The notes beneath the pieces were generated by a model. That model had not been told where the DNA came from. It saw nothing but the letters and a program-made list of their open reading frames with translations, and ran no database searches. The translations under genes were made by a program, and so were the position numbers. Shown one piece after another: positions 15,790-24,007 of a stretch of 37,102 bases of DNA. Position 1 is the first letter of the stretch. The number at the start of each line of letters is the position of its first letter. This DNA comes from Propionivibrio sp. (GTDB lineage: Bacteria; Pseudomonadota; Gammaproteobacteria; Burkholderiales; Rhodocyclaceae), in assembly GCF_016790145.1 (NCBI RefSeq), contig NZ_JAEUOI010000048.1:1-37102 (forward strand), read 5' to 3'.

Positions 15790-16370
15790 TTCGACAACTC
15801 TGCAAGCAGCGGCAGAATTTTGCCTGAGAAATCATCGCGGCTGATCGGGCCGGTGTGCTTCATGCGGATGATGCCGGCCTTGTCGATGAGGTAGGTTTCC
15901 GGTACGCCATAAACACCGTAGTCGATGCCGACGCGCCCGTCGAGGTCCAGCACCGAAAGGCGGTAAGGATTGCCGTGTTGCTTCAGCCAGGCATTTGAAC
16001 GCTCAAGCGCCAGCTTCCTTTCGGCGGCTGCGTCGAGCTTGTCCGCATCCAGCCCGCCATCACCGCGCACTTCCTTGTAATTGAGGCCGACCAGCGTCAC
16101 CCTATTGTTTTTCACCATGTCGACCAGCACCGGATGCTCCTGCCTACAGGAGACGCACCAGGTCGACCACACGTTGAGCAGCCACACCTTGCCGAGCATG
16201 TCCTGCGGCGAGAAGTTCTGCTCCGGTGCATCGAGCCGGGCCAGCGAAAACAGCGGTGCCGGCTTGCCAACCAGTGGCGAGGGCACATCGCGTGGGTTGA
16301 GATTGAGTCCGACGGCCAGCAGGACAACGAGTACAGCAAAGCCGATCAGCGGCCAGAGAAATCGATTCAT
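15786..16370 (-). CDS. ccmG: Thiol:disulfide interchange protein CcmG (DsbE)
   Basis: 194 residues with an N-terminal membrane anchor (LWPLIGFAVLVVLLAVGL) and a periplasmic thioredoxin fold. The active site is NVWSTWCVSCRQEHP (Cys72, Cys75) and the cis-Pro region is YGVPETYLIDKAG. CcmG supplies reductant, received from CcdA/DsbD, to CcmH and apocytochrome. GNPYRLSVLDLDGRVGIDYG is the acidic-loop region usual for the family. It ends with ATGA overlap into ccmH and starts 9 bases after ccmF. Confidence 0.95.
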   Translation of the reverse strand: MNRFLWPLIGFAVLVVLLAVGLNLNPRDVPSPLVGKPAPLFSLARLDAPEQNFSPQDMLGKVWLLNVWSTWCVSCRQEHPVLVDMVKNNRVTLVGLNYKEVRGDGGLDADKLDAAAERKLALERSNAWLKQHGNPYRLSVLDLDGRVGIDYGVYGVPETYLIDKAGIIRMKHTGPISRDDFSGKILPLLAELSK

Positions 16371-16379
16371 GAAGTGTCT

Positions 16380-18371
16380 TTAAGCTTTCTGCGCCAGCGC
16401 GCCGTCGATGCTTGAAGCGACGCGCGACCTGCTGCGATAGCGGCGGTCAGTCATCGCCAGGAGGCCACCGAGCGCCATCAGCACGCAGCCGCCCCAGATC
16501 CAGTCAACGAAGGGCTTGTGATAGACGCGCACGGCCCAGGCCGCGTCCGGCCTGGCCTTGTCGATGGGTTCGCCGAGCGAGACGTAGACGTCGCGCAGGA
16601 AGCCGGTGTCGATCGCCGCTTCGGTCATCGGCATCGATGACGAAACGTAGTTGCGTTTCTCCGGATTCATTTTCCGTATCGTCCTGTCGCCCTTCAACAG
16701 ATCGATGTCGCCGACCAGCGCCACGTAGTTCGGCCCCTTCTCCTGCCGCACGCCGTTAAAGCGGAAGGTATAGCCACCGACGCTTACGCTATCGCCGACC
16801 TCCATCTTCACGTCCTTTTCGGCCTGATAGCCATTGACCATCGCCACGCCGACGACGAAGACGGCGATGCCGACATGGGCGGTGTGCATGCCGAAAAAGC
16901 TGCGCGGCTGCTTCAGCGCGGCGGTCAGGAAAGGCTGGCCGGCGCGCGTGGACTGCACGCGTTCGACCAGGTTGAGCGACCCCGAAAAAACGATCCACGC
17001 CGCCAGCAGCAGGCTCAAGGCCACCAGCGGCTTCCATTCGCCGAAGAAGAAGGGTGCCACCAGTCCCACAACTGCAGCAGCGGCAAAGGCCCAGCGCAGG
17101 GTGCGTGCCAGTTCGCCGAAACTGGCCTGCTTCCAGCGGGCGAATGGCGCCACGCCCATCAGGAACAGGGCCGGGATCATCAAGGGAGCAAAGACCGAAT
17201 CAAAATAAGGCGGTCCGACCGACAGCTTGCCGGCACCGAGGGCGTCGATCAGCAGCGGATAGAGCGTGCCGAGCAATACCGTGGCACAGGCGACGACCAG
17301 CAGCACATTGTTGGTGAGCAGCAGCGATTCGCGCGAGAGCAGGGCGAAACGGCCACCCAGACCAACCTTGGGCGCACGCCAGGCGAAGAGGGCCAGCGAG
17401 CTGCCGATCACGGCAACCAGAAAAACGAGAATGAAGATGCCGCGACGCGGATCGGTGGCAAAGGCATGCACCGAGGTCAGCACGCCGGAACGCACGAGGA
17501 AGGTGCCGAGCAACGAAAGCGAGAAAGCGGAAATGGCCAGCAGCACCGTCCAGTTCTTGAAGCTGCCACGTTTCTCCGTCACCGCCAGCGAGTGAATCAG
17601 CGCGGTACCGACCAGCCACGGCATGAACGAGGCATTCTCGACCGGGTCCCAGAACCACCAGCCGCCCCAGCCGAGTTCGTAATACGCCCACCACGAGCCG
17701 AGCGCAATACCCAGCGTCAGGAAAATCCAGGCGGCCGTCGTCCACGGACGCGACCAGCGCGCCCAGGCGGCGTCGAGCTGGCCGGAAAGCAGGGCGGAAA
17801 CGGCAAAGGCATAGGCTACCGAGAAACCGACATAGCCCATGTAGAGCATCGGCGGATGGATGATCAACCCAGGATCCTGCAACAGCGGGTTGAGGTCGCG
17901 CCCTTCCTCGGCACCCGGCAGCAGGCGTTCGAAGGGGTTGGAGGTGATCAGGATGAAGAGCAGGAAACCGGCCGTGACGAGCGCCAGCACACCGAGTACG
18001 CGGGCCACCATGGGGTCCGGGAGTTGCTTAGAGAAGAGCGACACCGCCAGCGTCCACATCGCCAGCATCACCACCCAAAGCAGCAGCGAACCTTCATGCC
18101 CACCCCACACGGCTGCCACCCGATACGGCAAGGGCAGCAAGGTATTCGAATGCTGCGCCACATAGACAACCGAAAAATCGTTCTGTACGAAGGCGGTGGT
18201 CAGGCAGGCGAAGGCCACCGCCATCAGCAACGCCTGCGCCATCGCTGCCGGACGCGCCAGCGCGATCCATTCCGGCCGTCGCCAATGGGCGCCAAACAGT
18301 GGCAACGTACCCTGGAGGAGTGCCACGCACAGCCCGACGATGAGAGCGAAGTGACCGAGTTCAGGAATCAT
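16380..18371 (-). CDS. ccmF: Heme lyase subunit CcmF
   Basis: 663 residues from the ATG at 18371 (MIPELGHFALIVGLCVALLQ); the frame extends to 18476 but the extra 35 codons lie in a dispersed repeat. A polytopic inner-membrane protein with the WWD domain GWGGWWFWDPVENASFMPWL, and conserved VWGGHEGSLLLW and HPPMLYMGYVGF. CcmF with CcmH transfers heme from CcmE to apocytochromes. The large C-terminal periplasmic region is present. Length is standard for the family. A 142-base spacer separates it from ccmE, longer than usual for this operon. Confidence 0.96.
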   Translation of the reverse strand: MIPELGHFALIVGLCVALLQGTLPLFGAHWRRPEWIALARPAAMAQALLMAVAFACLTTAFVQNDFSVVYVAQHSNTLLPLPYRVAAVWGGHEGSLLLWVVMLAMWTLAVSLFSKQLPDPMVARVLGVLALVTAGFLLFILITSNPFERLLPGAEEGRDLNPLLQDPGLIIHPPMLYMGYVGFSVAYAFAVSALLSGQLDAAWARWSRPWTTAAWIFLTLGIALGSWWAYYELGWGGWWFWDPVENASFMPWLVGTALIHSLAVTEKRGSFKNWTVLLAISAFSLSLLGTFLVRSGVLTSVHAFATDPRRGIFILVFLVAVIGSSLALFAWRAPKVGLGGRFALLSRESLLLTNNVLLVVACATVLLGTLYPLLIDALGAGKLSVGPPYFDSVFAPLMIPALFLMGVAPFARWKQASFGELARTLRWAFAAAAVVGLVAPFFFGEWKPLVALSLLLAAWIVFSGSLNLVERVQSTRAGQPFLTAALKQPRSFFGMHTAHVGIAVFVVGVAMVNGYQAEKDVKMEVGDSVSVGGYTFRFNGVRQEKGPNYVALVGDIDLLKGDRTIRKMNPEKRNYVSSSMPMTEAAIDTGFLRDVYVSLGEPIDKARPDAAWAVRVYHKPFVDWIWGGCVLMALGGLLAMTDRRYRSRSRVASSIDGALAQKA

Positions 18372-18384
18372 GGGACGGTAACCT

Positions 18385-18520
18385 GGTGAGGAGTGAATAG
18401 TAAGGAGTCGGGAGCAAAAGCGAGTGGTGCCTTGCCTGTCTCGATGTGCTCGATATTCCGTTGGTTTCTTGCGCACATCGAATCATACCTCCTCACCCTT
18501 CACTCCCAACTCCTCACTGC
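18385..18520. repeat. Inverted short repeats in the ccmE-ccmF spacer
   Basis: gtgaggagtgaatagtaagg at 18386 (continuing agtcgggag) is mirrored by ctcctcacccttcactccca at 18489 (continuing actcctcac). The same aaggagtgaggagtcgggag text recurs at 19211-19230 in the ccmC-ccmD spacer. Confidence 0.65.
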
Positions 18521-18993
18521 TTAACCGTTTTGGCCGTAGCCTCAACCGCCGCCTTGTTCGCTGCAGCGCGCTGCTGTGCATCGCCAAGCGCCTTGGTGGC
18601 TTCCGGCGGCATATAGTTCTCGTCGTGTTTGGCAAGTACTTCACTGGCGACGAAAACGCCGTCCTCGCCGAGCTTGCCCTGGGCGACCGCGCCTTTGCCT
18701 TCCTTGAACAGGTCGGGCAGGATTCCCTTGTAGGCGACGATCATGTCCCGCTCGGTGTCGGTCATGACAAAACGCAGGGTGACACCGTCGGCTTCGCGCT
18801 TGATCGTACCTTCCTTGACCAGGCCGCCGATGCGGAACGACTTGCCCTTGGGCGCCTCGCCCGCCGCCACTTGCGTCGGCGAGAAAAAGAATACCAGATT
18901 GCTCTGGAAGGCGTTGAGTACCAGCGCGACGACAAGGCCGAGAACGGCCAGCCCGCCGATGATCAGCGCGATACGCTTGTGACGTGTTTTCAA
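18514..18993 (-). CDS. ccmE: Periplasmic heme chaperone CcmE
   Basis: 159 residues beginning at a TTG codon (18993-18991), preceded by AAAGGT six bases upstream; no nearby ATG exists in frame, so the TTG start is well supported. One N-terminal membrane anchor ([19 protein letters not shown]) is followed by an OB-fold. The heme-attachment motif is [11 protein letters not shown] with His123 and Tyr127 (HxxxY type). CcmE receives heme from CcmC/CcmAB and hands it to CcmF. Ala/Lys-rich C-terminal tail, variable in the family. Three bases separate it from ccmD. Confidence 0.95.
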   Translation of the reverse strand: MKTRHKRIALIIGGLAVLGLVVALVLNAFQSNLVFFFSPTQVAAGEAPKGKSFRIGGLVKEGTIKREADGVTLRFVMTDTERDMIVAYKGILPDLFKEGKGAVAQGKLGEDGVFVASEVLAKHDENYMPPEATKALGDAQQRAAANKAAVEATAKTVKQ

Positions 18994-18996
18994 TGC

Positions 18997-19194
18997 TTAC
19001 CTTTGGGATTGTGTTGAACGTTCAGTCTTCTCGGCACGAAACTGACGCTTCAGGCGCGCGACAAGACTCTTCTGACCGCGAACCAGCAGAACCGGTTCCA
19101 GCACCATCAGGAGTGCCATGACGCCGACCGAACCCCAGACGTAGATGCCGTGGGTGCCCATGGCCAGAAATTCGGAAAAGCTGTTCCAGTACAT
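18997..19194 (-). CDS. ccmD: Heme exporter protein CcmD
   Basis: 65 residues: MYWNSFSEFLAMGTHGIYVW, one membrane helix (SVGVMALLMVLEPVLLV), and a basic cytoplasmic tail (RLKRQFRAEKTERS). This is the usual small CcmD that tethers CcmC, CcmAB and CcmE. Its position between ccmC and ccmE confirms the call. Confidence 0.92.
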   Translation of the reverse strand: MYWNSFSEFLAMGTHGIYVWGSVGVMALLMVLEPVLLVRGQKSLVARLKRQFRAEKTERSTQSQR

Positions 19195-19210
19195 AGGGTC
19201 AGTGATGTGT

Positions 19211-19230
19211 AAGGAGTGAGGAGTCGGGAG
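19211..19230 (+). repeat. Dispersed repeat copy in the ccmC-ccmD spacer
   Basis: aaggagtgaggagtcgggag, same family as the repeats at 18386 and 18489. A similar stretch (cgctcccaactcctcgcgca, 19317-19336) lies in the 3' coding end of ccmC. Confidence 0.55.
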
Positions 19231-19298
19231 AATAAGTGGCAGGCGGTGTAGGGCTTACGCTGGGTTCAGGAGGCTGGCGACTTGCTGCGTTCATCATT

Positions 19299-20057
19299 TT
19301 ATTGCTCCTTGGCCTTCGCTCCCAACTCCTCGCGCACCCACTCCGTGTGCCGCTCGCGCTCGAGCATGATGGTGCGTACCCGCATCAGCGCGACAGCGAT
19401 GGCGTACATCCAGCAGGCCAGGGCACAGAGCAGCATGCCGATGAGCATGGTCATGGCCATCGAGGGCGATTTGGTCAGGCTGACCGACGAACCCTGGTGC
19501 AGCGTGTTCCACCACTTCACAGAGAAATAGATGATCGGAATGTTGACCACGCCGACCAGCGCCAGGATGGCACCGGCCTTGTCGGCGCGGCGCGGATCGT
19601 CAATCGCCGACTGCAGGGCGATGAAACCGACGTAGAGAAAAAGCAGGATCAGTTCGGAGGTCAGGCGGGCGTCCCACACCCACCAGGTACCCCACATCGG
19701 TTTGCCCCACAAGGCGCCGGTCCACAGTGACAGAAAGGCGAACAGCGCTCCCGTCGGCGCCAGCGCCGTGGCCATCATGCCCGACAGACGGAAGTTGAAG
19801 GCCAGCCCCAGCCCGGCCCAGAAGGCCATCACCAGGTAGATGAACATCGACATCCACGACGCCGGCACGTGCAGGAAGATGATGCGGTAGCCCTCGCCCT
19901 GCTGCGCATCGGTCGGCGCCACGAGAAAACCCACATACAAGCCGGCAATGCCGAACACGGCGGACAGCGCCCAGAACCACGGAATCATCCTCCCGGCGAG
20001 TGGGTAGAAGGCTTGCGGGCTGGCGAATCTGAACCAGTTGATCAATCGTTTATCCAT
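19299..20057 (-). CDS. ccmC: Heme exporter/handling protein CcmC
   Basis: 252 residues, six predicted membrane helices. The WWD-domain motif is WGTWWVWDARLTSEL, with flanking periplasmic His in IIFLHVPASWMSMF and KWWNTLHQGSSV. CcmC loads heme onto CcmE. The C-terminal tail (MLERERHTEWVREELGAKAK) is charged and cytoplasmic, and its DNA overlaps one of the short repeat copies. It lies between ccmB and ccmD as in the classical order. Confidence 0.95.
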   Translation of the reverse strand: MDKRLINWFRFASPQAFYPLAGRMIPWFWALSAVFGIAGLYVGFLVAPTDAQQGEGYRIIFLHVPASWMSMFIYLVMAFWAGLGLAFNFRLSGMMATALAPTGALFAFLSLWTGALWGKPMWGTWWVWDARLTSELILLFLYVGFIALQSAIDDPRRADKAGAILALVGVVNIPIIYFSVKWWNTLHQGSSVSLTKSPSMAMTMLIGMLLCALACWMYAIAVALMRVRTIMLERERHTEWVREELGAKAKEQ

Positions 20058-20145
20058 TTAGAAAAAAGTTGAAACCTCTTCTAACGAAGGGGCCGCATAG
20101 AAAATCGGCATTTATTCCTTGGCTGAGTGGCGATCCTCTCGGAAA

Positions 20146-20172
20146 ACTCTGCGCACTCTGCGTCTCTGCGTT
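20146..20172. repeat. Simple repeat in the ccmB-ccmC spacer
   Basis: actctgcgcactctgcgtct followed by ctgcgtt: near-tandem CTCTGCG units of the kind that recur between genes in many environmental proteobacteria. Confidence 0.5.
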
Positions 20173-20197
20173 GAAAGTGCTTACGTTTTTACGCCAC

Positions 20198-20866
20198 TTA
20201 CTCCAAAGCAATGCGCAAAGCCGCTGCCGTTGGCCACGGTGCGAAAAACACGCCAGCCAGCGTCAGTGCGCCGAGCAGCGACAGATGGGCTTGTGCGCCC
20301 AGGCCGGTCACCGTCGCATCGACCGCACCGGCGCCGAAAACCAGAACCGGAATATACAGGGGAAGAACCAGCAGCGACAGTAGCACGCCGCCGCCACGCA
20401 CTCCCAGCGTCAGCGCCGCACCGATGGCACCAATAGCGGACAGCGCCGGAGTACCGATGAGCAGCGAACAGGTCAGCACCCACAGGGCGTCGGTAGACAG
20501 GTCGAACTGGAGGCCCAGTACCGGCGTCAGCAGCGCCAGCGGCAGGCCCGAAACCAGCCAGTGCGCCAACACCTTGCCAAGTACGATCAGACCCAGTGGC
20601 TGCGGTGCCAGCGCCAGTTGCTCCAGGGTGCCATCGCGATGGTCGTCGGCGAACAGGCGCGGCAGCGAGAGCATGGTGGCGAGCAGCGCCGCAACCCACA
20701 GCACGCCCGGCGCCAGTTTGCGCAGCAGTTCCGGCTCCGGGCCGACGCCGAGCGGAAACAGGCTGACGACGATGATGAAAAAGAACAGCGCCGAAACGAT
20801 GTCGGCCCGTCGCCGCATGGCCAGACGCAGATCGCGGCTGATGATGGCACTAACGAGTTTCAGCAT
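20198..20866 (-). CDS. ccmB: Heme exporter permease CcmB
   Basis: 222 residues from the ATG at 20866 (MLKLVSAIISRDLRLAMRRR); the frame runs on to 20950, but those 28 codons fall in repeat DNA and lengthen the protein beyond the usual about 220. Six hydrophobic segments, with the conserved cytoplasmic region PRLFADDHRDGTLEQLAL and LVSGLPLALLTPVLGL. It forms an ABC transporter with CcmA that releases holo-CcmE from CcmCD. Spacers on both sides (about 140-160 bases) are long for a ccm operon. Confidence 0.94.
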   Translation of the reverse strand: MLKLVSAIISRDLRLAMRRRADIVSALFFFIIVVSLFPLGVGPEPELLRKLAPGVLWVAALLATMLSLPRLFADDHRDGTLEQLALAPQPLGLIVLGKVLAHWLVSGLPLALLTPVLGLQFDLSTDALWVLTCSLLIGTPALSAIGAIGAALTLGVRGGGVLLSLLVLPLYIPVLVFGAGAVDATVTGLGAQAHLSLLGALTLAGVFFAPWPTAAALRIALE

Positions 20867-20919
20867 CTTCTTGGCCCACTCGTCGTACAGGTGCCGGTTC
20901 GTCGGCCATAGACTTCCAA

Positions 20920-21016
20920 CGCAAGGGCGCAAAGAGAAAGGAAGCGACAAGGAAGGCCAGGCAAAGTCAAGTCATCGGCTTTCTTTACGTTAGCTTTGCC
21001 TCTTTGCGCCTTTGTG
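20920..21016. repeat. Inverted dispersed repeat in the ccmA-ccmB spacer
   Basis: cgcaagggcgcaaagag at 20920-20936 pairs with ctctttgcgcctttgtg at 21000-21016 (15 of 17). These GCGCAAAG-rich units resemble widely scattered intergenic repeats and can fold into a hairpin. Confidence 0.6.
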
Positions 21017-21029
21017 GTGGATTTTTCAG

Positions 21030-21659
21030 TCATGCTCGTCCACCCGGCGCCAGAACCAGCTCGCAAATCTTGCCGGCGGCGACCGCGACTGCCTGATGCG
21101 TGGTCAGCACCGCCAGCCCGCCGCGTTGCAAATGGGCTCCGATCAATCCGGCGACTCGTTCGATCGCCGACGAATCAAGCGCCACGTAAGGTTCGTCCAG
21201 TACCCACAGTGCCCGTCGCTCATTGACCAGCCGCGCCAGGGCGACACGGCGCTTCTGCCCCTGCGACAGGTAACGGCAGGCCAGATCCTCGCGCCCGGCC
21301 AGACCGACCTGCTCCAGCGCGTCGAGCGCGGCACCTTCGTCAAGCGCTTCGTCGGCCAACCTGGCCGAGGCCAGCAGGTTTTCCAGCGGCGTCAGTTCTT
21401 CCTTGATGGCGTTTAGGTGTCCGAGATAACACAGCTCGCGGCGATAATCCTCGCCGAGCTTGCCGATCAATTCACCGCGCCAGCGAATTTCACCCTCCTC
21501 AGCGGGCGACAGCGAACAGAGCATGCGCAGCAGGCTGGTTTTGCCTGAACCATTGGCCCCCTGCAAATAAAGCATCTCGCCGGCGTCCAGCCGGAATCCG
21601 ACCCCGGCAAAAAGGCGTCGTTCGCCGCGAATACATTCAAGGTTGGAAACTTCAAGCAT
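21030..21659 (-). CDS. ccmA: Heme exporter ATPase CcmA
   Basis: 209 residues from the ATG at 21659 (MLEVSNLECIRGERRLF); the upstream 22 codons of the open frame are probably leader. Walker A is QGANGSGKTSLLRML, the ABC signature is YLSQGQKRRVALARL, Walker B is LWVLDEPYVALD, and the switch His is in LTTHQ. It powers CcmB. As first gene of ccmABCDEFGHI it follows a 250-base region with an FNR-like site, so the operon promoter is expected there. Confidence 0.95.
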   Translation of the reverse strand: MLEVSNLECIRGERRLFAGVGFRLDAGEMLYLQGANGSGKTSLLRMLCSLSPAEEGEIRWRGELIGKLGEDYRRELCYLGHLNAIKEELTPLENLLASARLADEALDEGAALDALEQVGLAGREDLACRYLSQGQKRRVALARLVNERRALWVLDEPYVALDSSAIERVAGLIGAHLQRGGLAVLTTHQAVAVAAGKICELVLAPGGRA

Positions 21660-21716
21660 GCAGGGGATTCGAGGGAGGGGAAGACCGCAGTGTGCAGCAT
21701 CCAGTTTAACTTTGGA

Positions 21717-21730
21717 TTGATGCAAATCAC
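21717..21730. promoter_or_regulatory. FNR/ANR-type binding site upstream of ccmA
   Basis: TTGAT-gcaa-ATCAC matches the FNR-family consensus TTGAT-N4-ATCAA at 9 of 10 positions. Its centre is about 64 bases before the ccmA ATG. If it sat at -41.5, transcription would start near 21682, about 23 bases before ccmA. This suggests oxygen- or NO-responsive control of cytochrome c maturation. The remaining 21660-21908 region shows no gene. Confidence 0.6.
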
Positions 21731-21908
21731 ACTGTCTGGAGCTATTTTAAGCGGTAGCAAATCCGAAGGCTATCCGAAAGCACAGCCTCGTATAAGGCCT
21801 GCATTCTCGATTCTCGATCCAGGCCCTCAAGGTTTTCGCCAAGAGCTTATGCAACGCCCCATTTCTTGTGGATACAAAGATCATAAGTTCAAACTTTACT
21901 GGGCAGGT

Positions 21909-23297
21909 TCATTGTCGCGGAAATTCAATACGCACTCGCAATCCGTTCGATTCACTTTGTGACAGATGAATAACGGCACCATGGAGTTCCGTAATTTCCT
22001 TGACGATTGGAAGTCCTAATCCACAACCATTGCTTGACGAACCCGGAATGCGATAGAAGCGTTCAAACACTTGCGCCCAATATTCTTCCGGTATGCCTGG
22101 CCCACTGTCCTCAACCTCAAGGAAAGCCATCTCGATTGTTTCACCGCAACGAACAGTAACCGTCCCACCGCAAGGGGTGTAGCGAATTGCATTGTCGATG
22201 AGATTGGCAAGAGCTTCCTGAAGTAACCAGGGAAGTCCAATAACTCTAGCTGGCGAAATATTGAATCCAAGATCGACATTTTTTGCCAATGCGGCATCAA
22301 GATAAGCGGTTGCAGACATTTCAACGATTTGATCGAGAGAAACCTGCTCCAGTCTATCGGTTATTGTTTCGGAAGCTTCCGCACGGGCATATGTCAATAG
22401 CTGACCAAGAAGGCGTCGAAGGCGCTCGGTTCCTTCCTCAATTTTTTGTAGACGCCCTTCATTTTGAGAAAAAACCCCCTCGCTTACTGCCAGATCGAGT
22501 TGAGTCTGCAAGCCTGCCAGTGGCGTGCGCAATTGGTGAGCGGCATCCGCGATAAATCGTTGTTGTGCCTCCGATGCTTCGCGTAGCAATGCGAAAAGTT
22601 CATTCAGTCTGAGCAGCATAGGCTGTATTTCACGAGGAGTCTGCTCCAGATCAATTGCGCCCAGATCATTGGGGGAACGAGAAGCGATCTCATTTTCGAC
22701 CACTTCGAGGGGAAGCAAACCCTGACGCACACCAAATAATACGGCTAACAGTGAAGCAATAATCACGGCCAGATTGGGAAGTAGCATGGCCGTCAAAATT
22801 CTATGCCTTGAAAGCTTACGCTTCTCAGTCGTTTCCATGACCGTAATGAAGATTTCGGAGGCTGGCAGGATGACCCGATGCAAAGCAATGCGTACCCGTT
22901 CCCCCCGATGTGTACCATCAAGAAACATTATTCCATTACCTTTTGGCATTGAGAGGACTGGAATGTCATCGTCACCCGCCAATATTTTGCCGGAACTGTC
23001 GCGTATGGAAAAGTAGAGTTTGTCTGGAGCGTTGGTTCGTAGCATAACCTCGCTCTCTTCGCTCAAATCCAGTACCGAAGAGGGCTGACGGCTTCGTATA
23101 TGTGATTCAAGGTCGAAAACGGTATCGGATAACCCCTGATCGTGAGCGGAGTCGGAGGTTTTCCTTGCCAGACGATAATCCAGGAGCGAACTGATACATA
23201 GAATAAAAATCAAGGGAATCGATAGCGCCAATATCAGGCGTCGGCGCAGGCCTGGTGGTTCGTTTCTGCTGATGACGCGATCAGTTATCTGGCGCAT
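21909..23297 (-). CDS. TctE-like sensor histidine kinase
   Basis: 462 residues from the ATG at 23297, which lies 17 bases inside the response-regulator gene (coupled translation). Membrane helices at about 20-38 and 167-190 flank a periplasmic domain opening LLDYRLARKTSDSAHDQGL, the 2CSK_N-type sensor of TctE kinases. Cytoplasmic motifs: H box DAAHQLRTPLAGLQ (His254), N box NLIDNAIRYTP, G1 VEDSGPGIPEE, G2 GCGLGLPIVKE. TctE relatives often sense carboxylates, but the ligand here cannot be read from sequence. The position next to a multiheme cytochrome cluster suggests it controls that cluster. Base composition looks less GC-rich than the ccm genes. Confidence 0.9.
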   Translation of the reverse strand: MRQITDRVISRNEPPGLRRRLILALSIPLIFILCISSLLDYRLARKTSDSAHDQGLSDTVFDLESHIRSRQPSSVLDLSEESEVMLRTNAPDKLYFSIRDSSGKILAGDDDIPVLSMPKGNGIMFLDGTHRGERVRIALHRVILPASEIFITVMETTEKRKLSRHRILTAMLLPNLAVIIASLLAVLFGVRQGLLPLEVVENEIASRSPNDLGAIDLEQTPREIQPMLLRLNELFALLREASEAQQRFIADAAHQLRTPLAGLQTQLDLAVSEGVFSQNEGRLQKIEEGTERLRRLLGQLLTYARAEASETITDRLEQVSLDQIVEMSATAYLDAALAKNVDLGFNISPARVIGLPWLLQEALANLIDNAIRYTPCGGTVTVRCGETIEMAFLEVEDSGPGIPEEYWAQVFERFYRIPGSSSNGCGLGLPIVKEITELHGAVIHLSQSESNGLRVRIEFPRQ

Positions 23298-23952
23298 CGA
23301 CACGGTAGCCAATTCCGCGGATCGTACGGATGGTGACATTCCCATGAGATAGTTTGGTGCGCAGGCGGGAAACGTGCACTTCTATTGCATTCTGTGTGAT
23401 GTCTTTATCCCATCCGGCGAGGCTTTGTACCAGTTTGTCTTTGCTGACCACGGCGGGCGAGGCCATGAGTAATAGTTCTAGAATCGCCCATTCGCGATTG
23501 GTCAGATCAAGAGGTATGGCATCAAGGGTTGCAGCACGACTTCGCGTGTCGAGACATAGTCCGTTATGGCGCAAGCAGGCATCGGCAATGGAGTTGGAGC
23601 GCCTGATCAGGGCCCGAATCCGGGCAGCGATTTCGGGGAGGCGATAGGGCTTTGTTAGGTAATCATCAGCTCCTGCATCAAGGCCGTTGACCGTGTCTTC
23701 CATGCTGTCCCGGGCAGTCAGAACCAATACCGGGAAATTTTTGCTTTGGGCTCTGAGTTGTTTTATAAAGTGTAGGCCATCTGCTTTTGGCAACCCGATG
23801 TCGACCAGAGCCAGGTCGAAATCTTCAAATTGAATGAAGCGCTCGGCTTCCTCTGCACTGCCAGCAACATCGACGGTATAACCCAGTTGCGTCAGACCCT
23901 GCTTCAGCCCATCGGCGACCAACAACTCATCTTCTACGACCAGGATCCGCAT
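23281..23952 (-). CDS. OmpR-family response regulator (TctD/QseB-like)
   Basis: 223 residues. A receiver domain with acidic pocket VVEDE, phospho-acceptor Asp51 in LALVDIGLPKADG, Thr79 in LVLTARD and Lys101 in DDYLTKPY. The C-terminal winged helix spans about 125-220 (LTNREWAILELLL, VHVSRLRTKL, IRTIRGIGYRV). It is co-directional with the kinase behind it and the tetraheme cytochrome gene in front, 55 bases away, and is likely part of the same transcript. A tandem 12-bp repeat directly upstream (23974-23997) is a candidate binding site. Confidence 0.92.
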   Translation of the reverse strand: MRILVVEDELLVADGLKQGLTQLGYTVDVAGSAEEAERFIQFEDFDLALVDIGLPKADGLHFIKQLRAQSKNFPVLVLTARDSMEDTVNGLDAGADDYLTKPYRLPEIAARIRALIRRSNSIADACLRHNGLCLDTRSRAATLDAIPLDLTNREWAILELLLMASPAVVSKDKLVQSLAGWDKDITQNAIEVHVSRLRTKLSHGNVTIRTIRGIGYRVDAPDN

Positions 23953-23973
23953 TTATAAGTTTTTCCAGCATTG

Positions 23974-23997
23974 TTGTCGAGAGAACTGCCGAGAGAA
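23974..23997 (-). promoter_or_regulatory. Tandem 12-bp direct repeat before the response regulator gene
   Basis: ttgtcgagagaa at 23974-23985 and ctgccgagagaa at 23986-23997 agree at 10 of 12 bases, with a 12-base period. OmpR-type regulators bind two direct half-sites about one helical turn apart, so this may be an autoregulatory site; not proven. Confidence 0.4.
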
Positions 23998-24007
23998 TCA
24001 GTTTGAT

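Noticed and set aside
16875-18389. 504-codon open frame on the plus strand
   Set aside because: It lies entirely opposite ccmF, whose motifs are clear; the translation is Arg/Gln/His-rich, as expected from the complement of a GC-rich membrane gene.
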